Origin: Epinephelus fuscoguttatus
Taxonomy: Eukaryota > Chordata > Actinopteri > Perciformes > Serranidae
Reading direction: 5' to 3'
Length of the DNA stretch: 64,000 nucleotides
NCBI RefSeq assembly: GCF_011397635.1
Contig: NC_064758.1
Span: forward strand, 22,032,513 to 22,096,512
A program made the translations under genes and the position numbers. Shown here piece by piece: positions 1 to 12,390 of the stretch (its first letter is position 1; each line of letters opens with the position of its first letter). The notes below the pieces were generated by a model that was not told the origin of the DNA, did not search any database, and was given only the letters and a program-made list of their open reading frames with translations.

Positions 1-95
1 GTTTAGGACTTGAGATTTGACTTGGACTTGAGGGCAAATACTTGAGACTTACCTGTGACTTGTGCAACAATGCCTTTGTCCCATTTCTGATAAGA
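1..95. repeat. Tail of a dispersed 'acttgagactt' hAT-like repeat, cut by the window edge
   Basis: The stretch is built from repeated short words such as gacttggacttgag and acttgagactta. It matches, with changes, the last ~95 bp of the complete element at 11688-12382. Both end with 'cttgagact', a short spacer, 'acaatg', then a 'ttggtccca'-like or 'ttgtccca'-like end. It is therefore probably the 3' part of another copy whose 5' part lies left of the window. No coding potential is seen. Confidence 0.6.
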
Positions 96-1597
96 AATAC
101 GCAGACCTACCAGTTCATCCTTACACTGATAGAAGCTACCCTCTCCCTCTGTTACAGTGACAGTGCTTGGTGTTAATAGACATGTCAGAATTTGCTGTTG
201 CGCCCACAGTGATGTATAGACTAAAATAGGTGTGAACAGCCAGTGCTTCCTAATGGACGTTTCTCAAGTGTAGATAATTTGTGGCACAGTCATTTTTCTC
301 TCTGACACCAGCAATTTATCCTGCCCTTGGCTATGTAAGCCTGCCACTGCTCCACACTTCATATCTTTTCTGCAGGCTCACTGGGTGGTGTTTTACTTGA
401 ACTAAATAGACAACAGACCTTTTTGTTGTATTGCATGGTATTGTTCATAATTCAGACAATTCATAGGTAAAAGGTTTTGTTAACTCTGGGTAACCTTCGA
501 TTTTAAGTGTCAGGGGGTTGTGAGGATAATCCTAGACACTTTGGGAAACTATCAGTGTCAAGTTGAACTACCATTTGCTGTGGTTGGGTGGCAGTTAAAC
601 TACATTCAATATCAGTAGCTTTTTCAGCTAACGACCTTGGGTCATGTAGTTTATGTAGTTAATAACAAACTACATATTCATAGTATTCTCAGGATGTTTT
701 TTCCATATAATATGGTACAAAGCCACAGCTTATTGGCCATGGTTTAAACTCAATGACAATCAGCTATTTGACTAAAATCACCTCTGATTTGCAACCACGA
801 TGTCTGTGATTGAATACTTTGAATTTCTCAAAGAGTTTGGCATTTTCCTGATTCAACCCCAACAGTTGCTCCCAATCCTCTCCTTAAACACATCCTGGGC
901 TGCCTGCGAGGATCGGCCTGCCCTCAGTGTTAGTTCAGTTGTACCTCCGTGTAACAATATATGATCCCAGACTCAGATTGTGATCATTTCCTGTGGATAT
1001 AGTTGAACCAGTTTCCGAAACTAGTTTTACTTTAGCAAGCTAAATTCTTAAGGAGTAGTGAAGATGTAGTTTCACTGCTTTTCATTGTGAAGTAGCCAGT
1101 AGTGTGTTAAACTACAATTTTAATGCAGTTTCCCCAATGATGGACACTGTGGATAAACAGTGCAGGTGCACTCTGGACAGAGGTGATTCAGAGAGCAGCT
1201 CACGGCAACATCCCCTCTCTGTCACCACAACAGTGCTCGGAGTGAAACATGAGGCTGTCAGAAGGTGTGAGTCAAACAAGGACACAGCTACTGTGTGAAG
1301 GATTAGAGTATTTAGAGATGCAATGTGCTACTAGTGTGTCAGACGCTGAAGGATATCCTGCGGGAGTGACAGTTTGTTTTTCCAACGATAACTTTCTTGA
1401 CTGTCATCATAGCATAAGAGTATTATGCGTCAGTGTCAGATTGTCACAGTGAGGGTGCTCGGTGATTGATTTCAAAACTGCTGCAGTTTTTACTGTACAT
1501 CATGTTCCACTGTGTGAGTTATAACTTGAAAAAAAGAGGACATACTCACTCTGCTGTACGTGCTAACCCTGGGCAATTTTCTGCTTCCATCATAAGA
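96..1597. other. Intergenic, no gene seen
   Basis: Stop codons are dense in all frames. The few open frames of 60-70 codons show no recognisable domain, codon bias or splice-bounded structure. I see nothing I can annotate here beyond ordinary AT-leaning intergenic sequence. Confidence 0.6.
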
Positions 1598-1627
1598 CCC
1601 CCCCCCCAAAACACATGCGCGCGCGCG

Positions 1628-1674
<47 letters not shown>
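1598..1674. repeat. Poly-C plus (GC/CA)n microsatellite
   Basis: A run of about ten C is followed by alternating purine-pyrimidine sequence: GC repeats, then about 20 CA units. This is simple-sequence DNA with Z-DNA-forming potential. Open frames crossing it on both strands (poly Thr-His and poly Val-Cys) are artefacts of the repeat. Confidence 0.95.
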
Positions 1675-1678
<4 letters not shown>

Positions 1679-1767
1679 TCAACTGACAACATGTATGCAC
1701 AGTATGCTTCCTGTCTCCTTCAATTCACTCATGTGACTCACTTTCCAAGGGCTGACTGCTGGGATCA

Positions 1768-1781
1768 GTTGCCATGGCAAC
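1768..1781. promoter_or_regulatory. Perfect palindromic X-box (candidate RFX binding site)
   Basis: The sequence GTTGCCATGGCAAC is a perfect 14-bp palindrome. It agrees with the X-box bound by RFX-family transcription factors: two GTTGCC half-sites back to back with the optimal AT/GG centre. No gene start is visible beside it. It lies ~23 kb upstream of alx3, so its target is unknown and it may be a chance or repeat-borne site. Confidence 0.5.
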
Positions 1782-1782
1782 C

Positions 1783-4700
1783 GCCGATCATATGATGGTT
1801 ACTCACCCTGTGAGCGTTTTCTCTTTCTTTTTTATTTTTTTTTCCACCCTCCTCTCTAGCACTTACAGGCATTCTGCAGCACGTCTGTGAATGAGCCACT
1901 GAATTTAAAGTTCAACATCCTTCTCCCCCTCCCCTCATAAAACACAACTTACCACGAGCCTGGTTTTCCTGCTCGTGGTTGTTCGTAGCTTCTGATGTGT
2001 GACTCAACTCATGTAAAAACATAGTTTATCACACCTTTAAATTATGCAACAGCAGACACAATGTGCTCTGCCTCCTGTCACAGCCAGGATTCTGCTGCAG
2101 TATTACTCACCTTAAAGCTGCATGAATAACCACAGGTTATGTTTTTCAGAGTGACGGCACTGGATCATTGAGGCAGGCGCTCAGGATGAGGCAGGGAAAA
2201 AAAAAAAAATCACATCTGATAAATGGTGCCACAGGCGGAGAAATTTCACTCTCGGTGCAGCATCAACACTCTCCATCATAACAGCTCTGACCTGAAACAT
2301 CTTGACCTTGAGCTGCCTCTATTTCTATTCGTCTCACACAGCAGCAGAGAGGGTCGTTCTGCAGCGAGGCCCTTGGATCCAGCTTTAATATTTCACATGT
2401 TGTTAAACTGGAGCACAGAGTGGAGGGGTAATGAGCCATCAAACTGGGCTGTGATTTGCTGAGCCTTTTATCTATAAGAGTTTGTAAAGTCAGATGGCTA
2501 AAGACCCAGTTAATAGAGAAGAGACAGACAGACAGTGGTGCCCCTAGAAATTTTTCATAGGGGTGGCCAAACGAGGAAGATCTTGGGGTGAATTTGAAGG
2601 AGTAGGCCTACATTGACTGTAAGGAGCAAAACGTTTACTGGGAAAAAGCCTCAAGTTTAGGGGAGGCTTGTGGGTACCCATTGAACTCATTTTAATTCCA
2701 ATATCTTAAGGCAAAGTATTCTCAAATAACGGTTCATATGTTATCCTACAAATTAGCACCCCATGAATGACATTATGTACTTAATGTTATTAGCTGTTGT
2801 GGTTAGGTTTAAGAAAAATATCATAGTGATGACGTACCTTAAAATGACTAAAAGTTCACACAGTTCCAAACACAAGTCTTCTGAGGTAAGTCCTGTGTTT
2901 TGTGACCCATACACCATCCCAACCTGCCACCTAACAGGGCTGCTTCCTTCTTTAGTCATAATCACATTGGTCACATGATTGCAGCCTTCCCAACACGTGA
3001 CTTATACACAAATTACTAGCTCATGATTATGAGGTATAACTTTTGGTGCATTACTTTTCATAGGAAAACCTACAAATGTTATGAGAACAGCCTGTTTGAG
3101 GTGAGGGGTCAAGGTACCCCATTGTAAATGGCCATACCAGTTGTTCTCTTGCCAGAATTTTCTTGCCTAAATTTGGAGTGTTATTTAGGGTCCTTGCTGA
3201 CAAGCTTTTCCGACATGGTTGGTACCAATGGATTTCTTAAGGTACCTAGTTTCACAAAATGTTTGGGCTATCTTAAAAATGAGTGTGCCATATCCTCTTG
3301 AAGACAGTAATATCAGCCCCCTTTTAGCGCCACTGAAAGCGCAGCTGAAAACTGACTGCAGTCAAATAGAAGACATTAATCCAAAAATACACCATCAAAT
3401 ATTGACTTAATTCTGGATGTGAAACGGGGCTTTGGAACAGGTGAGAGATAACATGTTTCCCTGCATGTTACTCACTGGGATCTTATTTTTCAGTTTGAGA
3501 GCAAATTGTGAATGGTGGTAATGTTTATATATACGATAATATTGTGAGAATCCCATTCACCATCAGCAGAGCACCAGCCCTTATCTCCAGCCTCAGGAGA
3601 GCCAGGTTGCTAGGTCACAAATTAAACATGCTGACGAACACTGGCGGGCAAAATCTGATCCTTGTCTCGGGGGGTGTTTCAGTGCAGCTGAGCCTCGTTG
3701 GCACTCACCATTCAACTTCCTCTCTCTCTCTGCTCCCCCCTCAGCCTGCTATGAGTGGTGCAGTCCCAGCTCCGTCAATGCACTGACACCTTTGCCTACA
3801 CTCCCCTCTGGGTGTGAGAGTGTTGCCATTAGAAAGAGATGGACAAATGAGGAGGGAGGGATGCTTCAGCCGGTCCCCTGACTGGCTAGCTGCTGCTTTT
3901 CTGTGCATGAAGAAGAAGACAAAAAAGGCAACTGTAACCATGTTGACTCAGGTTAAACACCAACAGAGCACACTGACCTATTGCCAATGCAACCACACCA
4001 AAAAGGTGTTTTATATTCTCGTTTGCTCATTAAAAATATAATAATCAGTTCACTGGTGTTACTTTAATATTCCCAGACAGATTTCTCATTAAGTATTCCT
4101 CCCCTGCTCTTTTTCCTGTTTCCCTTTTATCGCCTGTCCCTGCTGTTGAAGTGACTAAAGGCTTATTAGCACTCTGGTAAAGCTTTACTCCTCTTCCCAA
4201 GATAAAGAAATATACACAAAAGTCATGACCGCAAGAGGAGAAGCAGGAATATTGACACCTGTGATGAATGTGCAGCGGTGAAATCGATGGCAGAGATTTG
4301 GCCTTGAGACCGTGTAATAAGCACAAAATTAAGCTGGTGACGCAAGATGTGCATGATGGTTCGACACAAGAAACCTTCATAAAGACAACAATAGCATCTG
4401 AATTTGAGGCTGTATAAGTCTTGCCTGTTCCCAGAAGAATGGACAATAAAACTGTTCAGTGAAAAACATTTCCGCAGGGAGAGTGAATTTACTACAGAGA
4501 GAGCTTTTATGAGATCAGAGAGGTGACAGCAAAAATAGAACTACTATAAAATCCTGCCACTGGCATTTCATCACTCAAACATTTCAAAAGTCAGCATGAA
4601 GCCTCAGCTGTACAGAGAAACCTGTCATTCATCCATCACTTAACTTCACTGACATTTACAGTATAAGTATAGCACCGTCAAGTTTGTGAGGAGGGCGATC

Positions 4701-5426
4701 AGCTCCACAGAGCTTTACTATTCACTTTCACAAGATGGTGATATGCCAGTTGCTTTAAAGTTTTGGCTGCTCTTTCATGCATTGAGTGTGAAAAAAGAGC
4801 CATAGTGACCTAACGTTAGCTTATAGCTCCAAACCAGGCTAACATTGGTGCTACGGGTCCAAGTGACTAATGATAGCTAAAGGGTACCCTCTAAGACACT
4901 GAAGTGATTATGAAAATGAGCAGAAACACTATTTACAAAAATAAATGGAAAATAAAAATAAGTCACAAAGCTCATTTTGAAAATTGTCTGTTTATTTCCT
5001 GTCAACTCAACAGTAACGTTATTGCCTTTGCCTCCAACTTAAGTGGTCACACTTTTTTTGTCCTTAAGTTAGGTATTTCAGTCAACGTTGTACATATTTT
5101 TAAATAGTATTTACCCCTTTGCTTTTTTCTTTTTTTTTTTAAGTGTTTTTGATCATTTTCACACCTCAGTGTTGTAGATAAGATCTGACCATTAGTGGCA
5201 TTTGCTCGTCAGCCAGTGTAGCACTAACGTTAGCCTGAATTTCAGAGCTTAGCTATAACGTTAGGTGAGTGTGGTGCTTTTTTACACTTAGTGCTTTGAA
5301 GAGCTGCCAAAAATATAACTCACAATGTCTTGTGAAAGCGAGCAGAAAAGCTAGAGCTGATCACCCTCACAACCTTGATGGAGCTTTTCTTTATTTTAGT
5401 AGCTAAGCAAGCTAGCTGACTGGCTA
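1783..5426. other. Intergenic, scattered repeat fragments
   Basis: No gene is seen. About 2530-3260 looks like old dispersed-repeat debris. In particular, the block at about 3110-3260 (with words such as 'aatggccatacc' and 'catggttggtaccaatgg') resembles a repeat widespread in teleosts. The open frame at 4045-4446 (-) has no recognisable domain. Around 4800-5290 the sequence is rich in 'gttagct' type words. Nothing here supports a coding or RNA gene. Confidence 0.5.
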
Positions 5427-5434
5427 ATTAAAAT

Positions 5435-6449
5435 TAGGGATGCACCGAATATTCGGTAACCGAATATATTCGGCCGAATATTGCAAAAAACACACATTCG
5501 GTATTCGGTGGAATAAGTTAAAAGCAAGGCCGAATAATAGCGGCGTGTTTTGATAACGCAATCAAACAGCGTGCCTTGACAGGCGGAGTAAAATGTCGGC
5601 AGTGTGGCGAACCGCCCGTCACGGCACTGGCATTTGCGACTAAAAATAGTTTTGAGCGAGCAAAACAGGCTTAAATCATTCAGCACGCTGTGCGAGCAGC
5701 CTATAGATTTCAACCAGCAGCAGAAACGAAAGGCGAATCCCAAAGATTGTGGGTTGAACGGGGGTCACAGACACAGACAGTAACGTTAATGTATTCCTGT
5801 CAAATACAGCGGCCATCAGCTTACCGGCGACGGAGGAGTCGGCTCCAATAATATCCTCTTCTTGGCGTCATGACTGTCCAGAAGTACCTGAACAGCCGAG
5901 CCAGCCGAGCACAGGTACGTGACGTGTCAGAGGAGAAACGAGCCTTTTACATTTCTCTCTTTCCGGCAGTAGCGGCCCACAAACCTCACCGCACTTTAGG
6001 GACTGTTCGTAACTTATGAAGGGACTGTCAGGGGAGGAGGGTGGCTGGTTGATTTTTATTTTATTTATTTATTTTATTTTGATCCCCCCTATGTTAATCA
6101 CTTATTGATGCTGTTTTTGAAGTATGAATAAATCTGTAAGTAATTTATTCCATTGAAATATCATTGATGTATTATAGAAAAGTGATTTATCTTTTTATAA
6201 ATGACAAAAGGCACATCTGCCTCATTTTCGTTGTGGTATCGTGATACTACTCAGAACCATGATATTTTCACTGGTATCGCACAGTGGGTCCTAATTTTGG
6301 TACCGTGACAACACTAATCTGGAGGGGGTTCATCTGCAAAAACTAATGAAAAACTAAACAACGATATTCGGTATTCGGTACTCGGTATTCGGCCAAGCGT
6401 TTAATAATATTCGGCTTCGGCCACAAATTTTCATTTCGGTGCATCCCTA
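5435..6449. mobile_element. Non-autonomous hAT-type DNA transposon with 8-bp target duplication
   Basis: The ends are inverted: TAGGGATGCACCGAA on the left and TTCGGTGCATCCCTA on the right. The 1015-bp element is flanked by a perfect 8-bp direct repeat, ATTAAAAT, at 5427-5434 and 6450-6457. Terminal inverted repeats of about 15 bp with an 8-bp duplication are the signature of the hAT superfamily. Both ends are rich in 'attcgg' words. No intact transposase is present. A short stretch near 5590-5660 could encode a Cys-x2-Cys motif, but it is broken. The interior includes what looks like other repeat material, e.g. 'ggtaccgtgacaacac' near 6300. Confidence 0.85.
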
Positions 6450-6457
6450 ATTAAAAT

Positions 6458-9400
6458 GGCTATTAAAATACTCAAAACCCATATATACAAAAATCAACAG
6501 TAAATACTAACATAAATACAAAGCTAACTGTGAATAGTGCTAACTAATGGATGAAAAAGCACTTTGATCACTGTGGTCTGAGGCAAAGGTACTGTAAAGT
6601 TGGCAGGAAGTAAACAGACGTGACGTCTGTAAAACTGATGTCACACATCATTGTGCAAGTAGATAACATAGAGGTTGTTTCATTCATATTGGCAGAGTTC
6701 TTTGAAAATGATAATTCACATTATGAAGGTTTCTTCAAATGGAGAATAAATCCTGTTCTGCAAACCACTGATGCCAAATTCCTCTGTTAGTGCCTCATGC
6801 CCTGTGGCAGCCTATAGCATGTGTGTGTGGGTGTGAGAGGAGAGGTGGTTGCTAGAAATACATCAGACAATTTATCATGTCAGCAGAATTACCACATCAG
6901 TTATCTATCCTCTGTAGAACATGTGATGGAAATATTGTGCAGCGCGTTTGGAGCAGTTATAATGAAGCAGCCTGGCTGCTTGCTTTGCAAAAGGCAGAAA
7001 CTAATGTGAATGTTCATTTATGAAAATCAGCGAATTGTGAAATGAAACAAATGTCACAATTCTTGTTTTTGGCGTGCAGTGTTTCCACTGGCTACGTGAA
7101 CATGACTTTTAAAGGTCACAGCGTAAAGTCATCTCTTTTTGGTGATGTAGTGTGAACACTGGTCATCCTGGTCCTGCCCTCCAGTCTAACAGATGGCTGT
7201 TCCAACCCTGCTGTTCGAGGCTGTACAGTAAAAGACATACACAAACAGCAAAGACTTCCTGCTAGTCCATAGATCAATGTGCAATCATCTTTATACATAA
7301 TGAAAACTCATTAGGCCTTGTTGCTGTTAATGGGCCAATATGCCCTGAAAGAAACAAGAAAACAATCAGGCGAGAACTAATGTCCCTCAGGTTTATGCAA
7401 ATCCTGTAAACTGACTAAATGTTAACTCACATTATTTGTAGTAACAGTTTTGCTTTTAATGCAACGCAGCCAAATTTATAGAGCCTTAAATACCTCAGCA
7501 CTGTGGTGATATGCCATAGTGATCAGAGGAGCATTTCTAAACACACTGACATAATATACCAAAACCGCTCAGACCCATTCAGTGGCCTGTAAAACGTCCA
7601 CCTCAGACTGTGGACACTTCTCTGCCACCTCATGATGACTAATCTGCAGCGACTGGTGCCAGGAGGGCACCACAGTGCTTAAAGGAGCAGAGCATACACC
7701 GTCTTTTATGTAACGACATAAAAGACTGTGAACAAAATGTTTGCGCCCTGCCTGTTGTGACCCTGTCAACTGTGGTCTTGTCAAAAATCCGTACTCCCTA
7801 GGGATGATCAGGCGGGTGTGTATGTGTGCATGGTTGATACTCGTACTTTGTACAACTGTATTAACCAAACTCCCCGTGTTTCTGCTGTCTTTATCTCTTG
7901 GTTAATCAGCCTCAACCACAGCACACGCTGCATTGCAATTAAGAACAGGGGATGTAATGAGGTCTTTCTTTGTCATGTTTCTCTAAAATCCCTGTTATGT
8001 CTATGCCTATGTTGGGTATCATTATCTCACCCAGCTCCCCTACATTTAGAAAATTTATGCAGTGAGGCTTATTTATTCACAAAGGAACGGACCTATGAGA
8101 TTTAAAGGCTACTGCTCACAAACATACCACAGTGTGACTCATGCTCCCCTGCCTCTAATACATCAACCAGCAGCACTCTGTAAGAACTTTAGTGCCTTGA
8201 CTAAGCTGCCCAGAATAAGGAAAAGCCAAGACAACAAACTCTTTTCACCAAAGGAGATGATTTTTTTTGAAATCCAGCATTTGCAGGAGGTTAAAAACTG
8301 TCAGCAAGCATCACTTCTGGAGCAAAGTCTGTGCCTCTTAATAGGTTTTGGTTGAGTGGGTGAAAGATATGGCGTGTGTTACGTTCAGAGACTCACAGGA
8401 AAACCATGTACAGGCTCTTTAATATAGTGCTCCTGGGATGACATTTTTTCTGTTGAGCAACGTGGAAGTTAGCATCGCCTTGGTTCCCTCGTCAAAAAGC
8501 CTACGGGATTTTTCCATTAGATTTCGGATAATTGCAGAAAATAATTCTTAGACATTTTGTTCAGCAAGATCATCTTCACAAATGAGCAACACTTTTTTTT
8601 TTATTTTTAAAGTCTAAATGCAATCGTCAGTCAATTGTCTAAGCTAGTGTCAGGCTATAAACGAACCACACTACAGCTGCATGACTTAACATTCGTACCA
8701 CAACGACACTGTAAAGCTGTGTTTGGCATGATGATGTTTCGGTAGTCTCATTTAGCAACTTCTTAGCATCTTTGTTAAGACACATAAAAGCCTCAAAATT
8801 CCTGAGTGGGGTGTTTCCTGTCATATTTTATGACGTAGAATAAAATGTGAAAATCTTTTCGGCTCTTATTTTAGGCATGTAACCAAAAATCTATTCAAGA
8901 ACCCCATTAACTATGAGATGAGGGAACAGGGAGTGCTAATATGCTAATTTCCAGGATTTAGGTCTCATTCCTTCAATTCAAAACAGATGCAGTTTCTAAG
9001 TAACATGGGAGAGATGTAAATAAGTGATAATCTCCAAACTGTCACTTACAGTGTGCTGTTCAGTTTGTGCATCAGTTACAGGCACTCTGCCACATATTCC
9101 ACCTTTACAGAGCTTATAATGAACAGAGAGGTGTTCATTCAAGTGTATGTTTATTCCTGAAGTCATAGTTAGTGGTGGTGTTCTACTGTATTGCATTATA
9201 TTGAGATGTGTTTCTAATATTTCCCCCCTCATGTTTCTAAATGAGGGTTCGGAAAACAGGCAATTACAAGATTGATAATTGACATACAATTAAATTAACA
9301 CTTTTTTGACAGTGTCAATCAAAGCAGAACATTACAGTCTTTGTAAAGGTAGACTTTATGGCTGTGCTGTTGATTTTAGGGTTGTACCAAGTCATGTGGC

Positions 9401-11600
9401 TTAGTGTAATCTTATGATGAAAATCATAATTCTGCAAAAGCCACTGTGATATTGTTGCACCCTCTACTGGTTAGAAATGCAGCAGCATCATATAGTGCAT
9501 AAGAGATTGTTTGAATACAGTTAGTATCCTATGTATATCCACAGTGTGAAATGAGAATAGGGGAAGTGGTCAGAGCAAACCTGCACTCACCGATATTATT
9601 TCTTAAAAAGAGGAGTTTACTTTGTGATGTTGTTCTGTTCATTGGGGTCTGTTTAGTCTGTTGTTCTATGAGACCAGTGAATGACAAATATTGATTGATT
9701 TTCCAAAGGTTTGCACAATCAGTCTCATGTCTCAGAATGATTAGCATGGTAATCTCCTCTCCTCCCTCCATCTCTTCTCCGGCTGTCGAGGCAGGCTGCT
9801 GAGACCTCTGCTGCGGAGGGAGGGCTTCACTGCCATCTGGGCTGCAGCAGGGAGTGGCAACCAAGACACACATTCAGTCTTTATGTACCATTAGCAAGAC
9901 ACATGGAGACGTACTCTTGTACAAGGAAGGAAGACAACATAGAAAAGCAAAATAAATCAAAACAACAAAGTGTGGTTTTAATATAAATCAAAGGCTTCGT
10001 CACTGAAAACACTCACAGTTACAACAAACTAGGTGCTTAATGGGTTGTTTGGAACTGTGCAGCTTTGCAGAGTACCTAGCTTCAAGGTCTGCTGTGAATT
10101 ATTGTGGGATGACAGCATGCTGCAGGCCTATGTTTACTTTAGGAACCTCCAGAAAAAGGCTGTTCTTCAGAGTGAGTAAGTAGTAAGGTGGTGGTGTATT
10201 CAGATCAGCTCCATAAATAAACAAAAGCCAATTATGCTTTTCTTGAATAGAAAAGAATACAGTGGTTTGTGCCATTAAAATCCTGAGTTATGAGTCTAAC
10301 AGCAGGGTGACAGGGAGCCTAATGAGCATATACGTGCACACGAACGCCACACAGGGGGATAAAGTAGAGTACAGTGAGAGTCCATAAATGTGGATTTCTA
10401 AATGTGGTTGGTCACTGCTGGGCTTTTCAGCTGAGAGCATGTCTGATATACCTACCCTGCTCTCTAGCCTGGTTCCCTCCCCGTGTTCAGATTCATGTCT
10501 TCATCAGTAACAAGGCCAACAGTCACTGTGATAAATTCTGCTGTTGTTCAGACGCCCTCATACAGAGTCTGGCCGGCTGCCAGCTCCATCAGCAGACAGC
10601 TCTGTCTGTACACCTCCTCTTCTTCCTCTCTCTCCCTCTCCTGGAGACAAACGACCTCATCTCTGCCATCGCTCTGTGGCCGCCATCGATTATCACTGCA
10701 CTCTCATTGCCTTGCCCTCCCCTTCTGCTTCACTCTCATTTAATTCCTTGTTTTCTTCACACCCTGTTTCATTATCGATTCGAATGCGGGGTGACAAGAG
10801 CTCGATGTCTCTTTTGCAGTGTGCTTTCTTCTATAACAGCAATAGTAAAGCCTGCAGGCTAAAAGCAAAGATAGTAACTGCAGGAACAATCCATTATATA
10901 TTACCATGCTTTTCCCAAGCTGTTGCTTTGACAGGATGGTTCAAATGATTAAGCAAGAGTGTCACTCTTGCTGTAAAGATGCTTAACTGTGGGGTCAGCA
11001 GCATGTTGCCTGAGTTAAAATCAGCCACCTCAGCCTTGAAAGCTGGCAACAGTCTGCCATTAAAACCATAAACAACAGAGTAAAGGGTGAAATGACCTGG
11101 TCATAAAATCTGGCTAGTCACTGGGTTTGATGTACAGTTCTGGGCTCTATAAAAACCGCCTTTGCTCTGAGCTCCACGGCCATTAGTGGGAATGATTATC
11201 GCCATATATTTCAACCTGTAGTCGCCTACTGAAGTTTTAGGTAATAGCAACTCCAAGGTCTTGCTTGTGACAGTAGGGAAAACAAATGATTATTATAAGA
11301 GGGTAAAGGTAATTGGCCATAATTCACAAGGCCCACAAAAGACTTTCTGGCCGTAATCAAAGCTGGTTTCCATACACTGAAGGTGCCTGTTTGACAGGCC
11401 GTTTGTCTGGCTGCATGAAGTTGTTATACTCCCCGCATTCCATATATGTGCCAACTTTAAGAGGAAAAATGATTCTGAGTTGCACCATTTTAATGATATC
11501 ATTTCACCAGTCACTACAATATCTAAACGTATATTCAGGCTTCAGGACAAAGATCAATTATAAGAGCTTGTTCTACACATTTACAGGATATAGAAGTCAA
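6458..11600. other. Intergenic, no gene seen
   Basis: About 5 kb in which I see no gene, RNA gene or clear mobile element. The longer open frames (for example 10374-10862 + and 9529-9873 -) lack domains and are not flanked by convincing splice sites. Some segments could be conserved non-coding elements of alx3, but that cannot be judged from one sequence. Confidence 0.5.
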
Positions 11601-11687
11601 ATGCTGGAGGAAGCATTTAGATCCTTTACTCAAGTAAACTTCTAATCCTTTACTTAGGTACAGCACATGATTAAATGTACTTATATT
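11601..11687 (+). repeat. Left part of a teleost 'gatcctttact' repeat, interrupted by a transposon
   Basis: Words such as 'atttagatcctttactcaag' and 'aaatgtactta' match a dispersed repeat common in fish. Its normal continuation, 'tattccaccactgg', resumes at about 12384 immediately after the hAT-like insertion. The host repeat is thus split in two by a 695-bp element. Confidence 0.55.
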
Positions 11688-12382
11688 TAGAGGTGTGGAC
11701 TCGAGTCACATGATTTGGACCTGAGCCATACTTTGATGACTTTAGACTTGACAAAGTCAAAAAAGATTTTCAACTCCACCTGGACTTTAACACCAATGAC
11801 TCGTGACTTCACTTGGACTTGAACCTTTTGACTTGAAAACAATTGATACCTTCACCCCAAGCTCAAAGATTAAAAAGTATGCTGTTTAAAAAGTGGGCCA
11901 TGAATGAATTCATTTCCCCTCATTTCCTGAATTAACGAACATTAACACTATTCATCCCCATTAAGTCGACATTTAATTACCTAGATCCACTTTGTTTAAG
12001 CCGACAGCATCCAGTCAAGTTACAGGAGAGAACAATGAGGATCTAACGTTTTTGAGCACCAGTTGGAAAAAATATTGAAAAGATCATTTTGTTCATCCAC
12101 ATAAATTATGTGGTGATCAACAAAGAACATATATGATCACAGATGGAGACACAACAACTTCCAACAAACTTGTTTAAACAAATCAGTGCAAACTTTAAAA
12201 AGCATATATGATTTTCATAATTTAACATATCATTACTCTGCATTACCCACACATTACATTTAGTGAAGAGCGCATTATGACTTGTTCAGGACTTGAAACT
12301 TAAAGTTTGGGACCTGGGCCTTGAATGCAAAAACTTGAGACTAACTGGTGATTTGTAAAACAATGACTTGGTCCCACCCCTG
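11688..12382. mobile_element. hAT-like non-autonomous element nested in another repeat
   Basis: The 695-bp element begins TAGAGGTGTGGACT and ends with the inverted counterpart GGTCCCACCCCTG. It is flanked by CTTATATT (11680-11687) and GTTATATT (12383-12390), a 7-of-8 match that fits an 8-bp hAT target duplication. The interior is non-coding and carries repeated 'gacttggac' and 'gactcgagtcac' words near its ends. The tail of a second copy is at the left window edge. Confidence 0.75.
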
Positions 12383-12390
12383 GTTATATT

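Noticed and set aside
1466-1795. ORFs across CA repeats here and near 25.0 kb
   Set aside because: Simple-sequence artefacts (poly His-Thr or Cys-Val).
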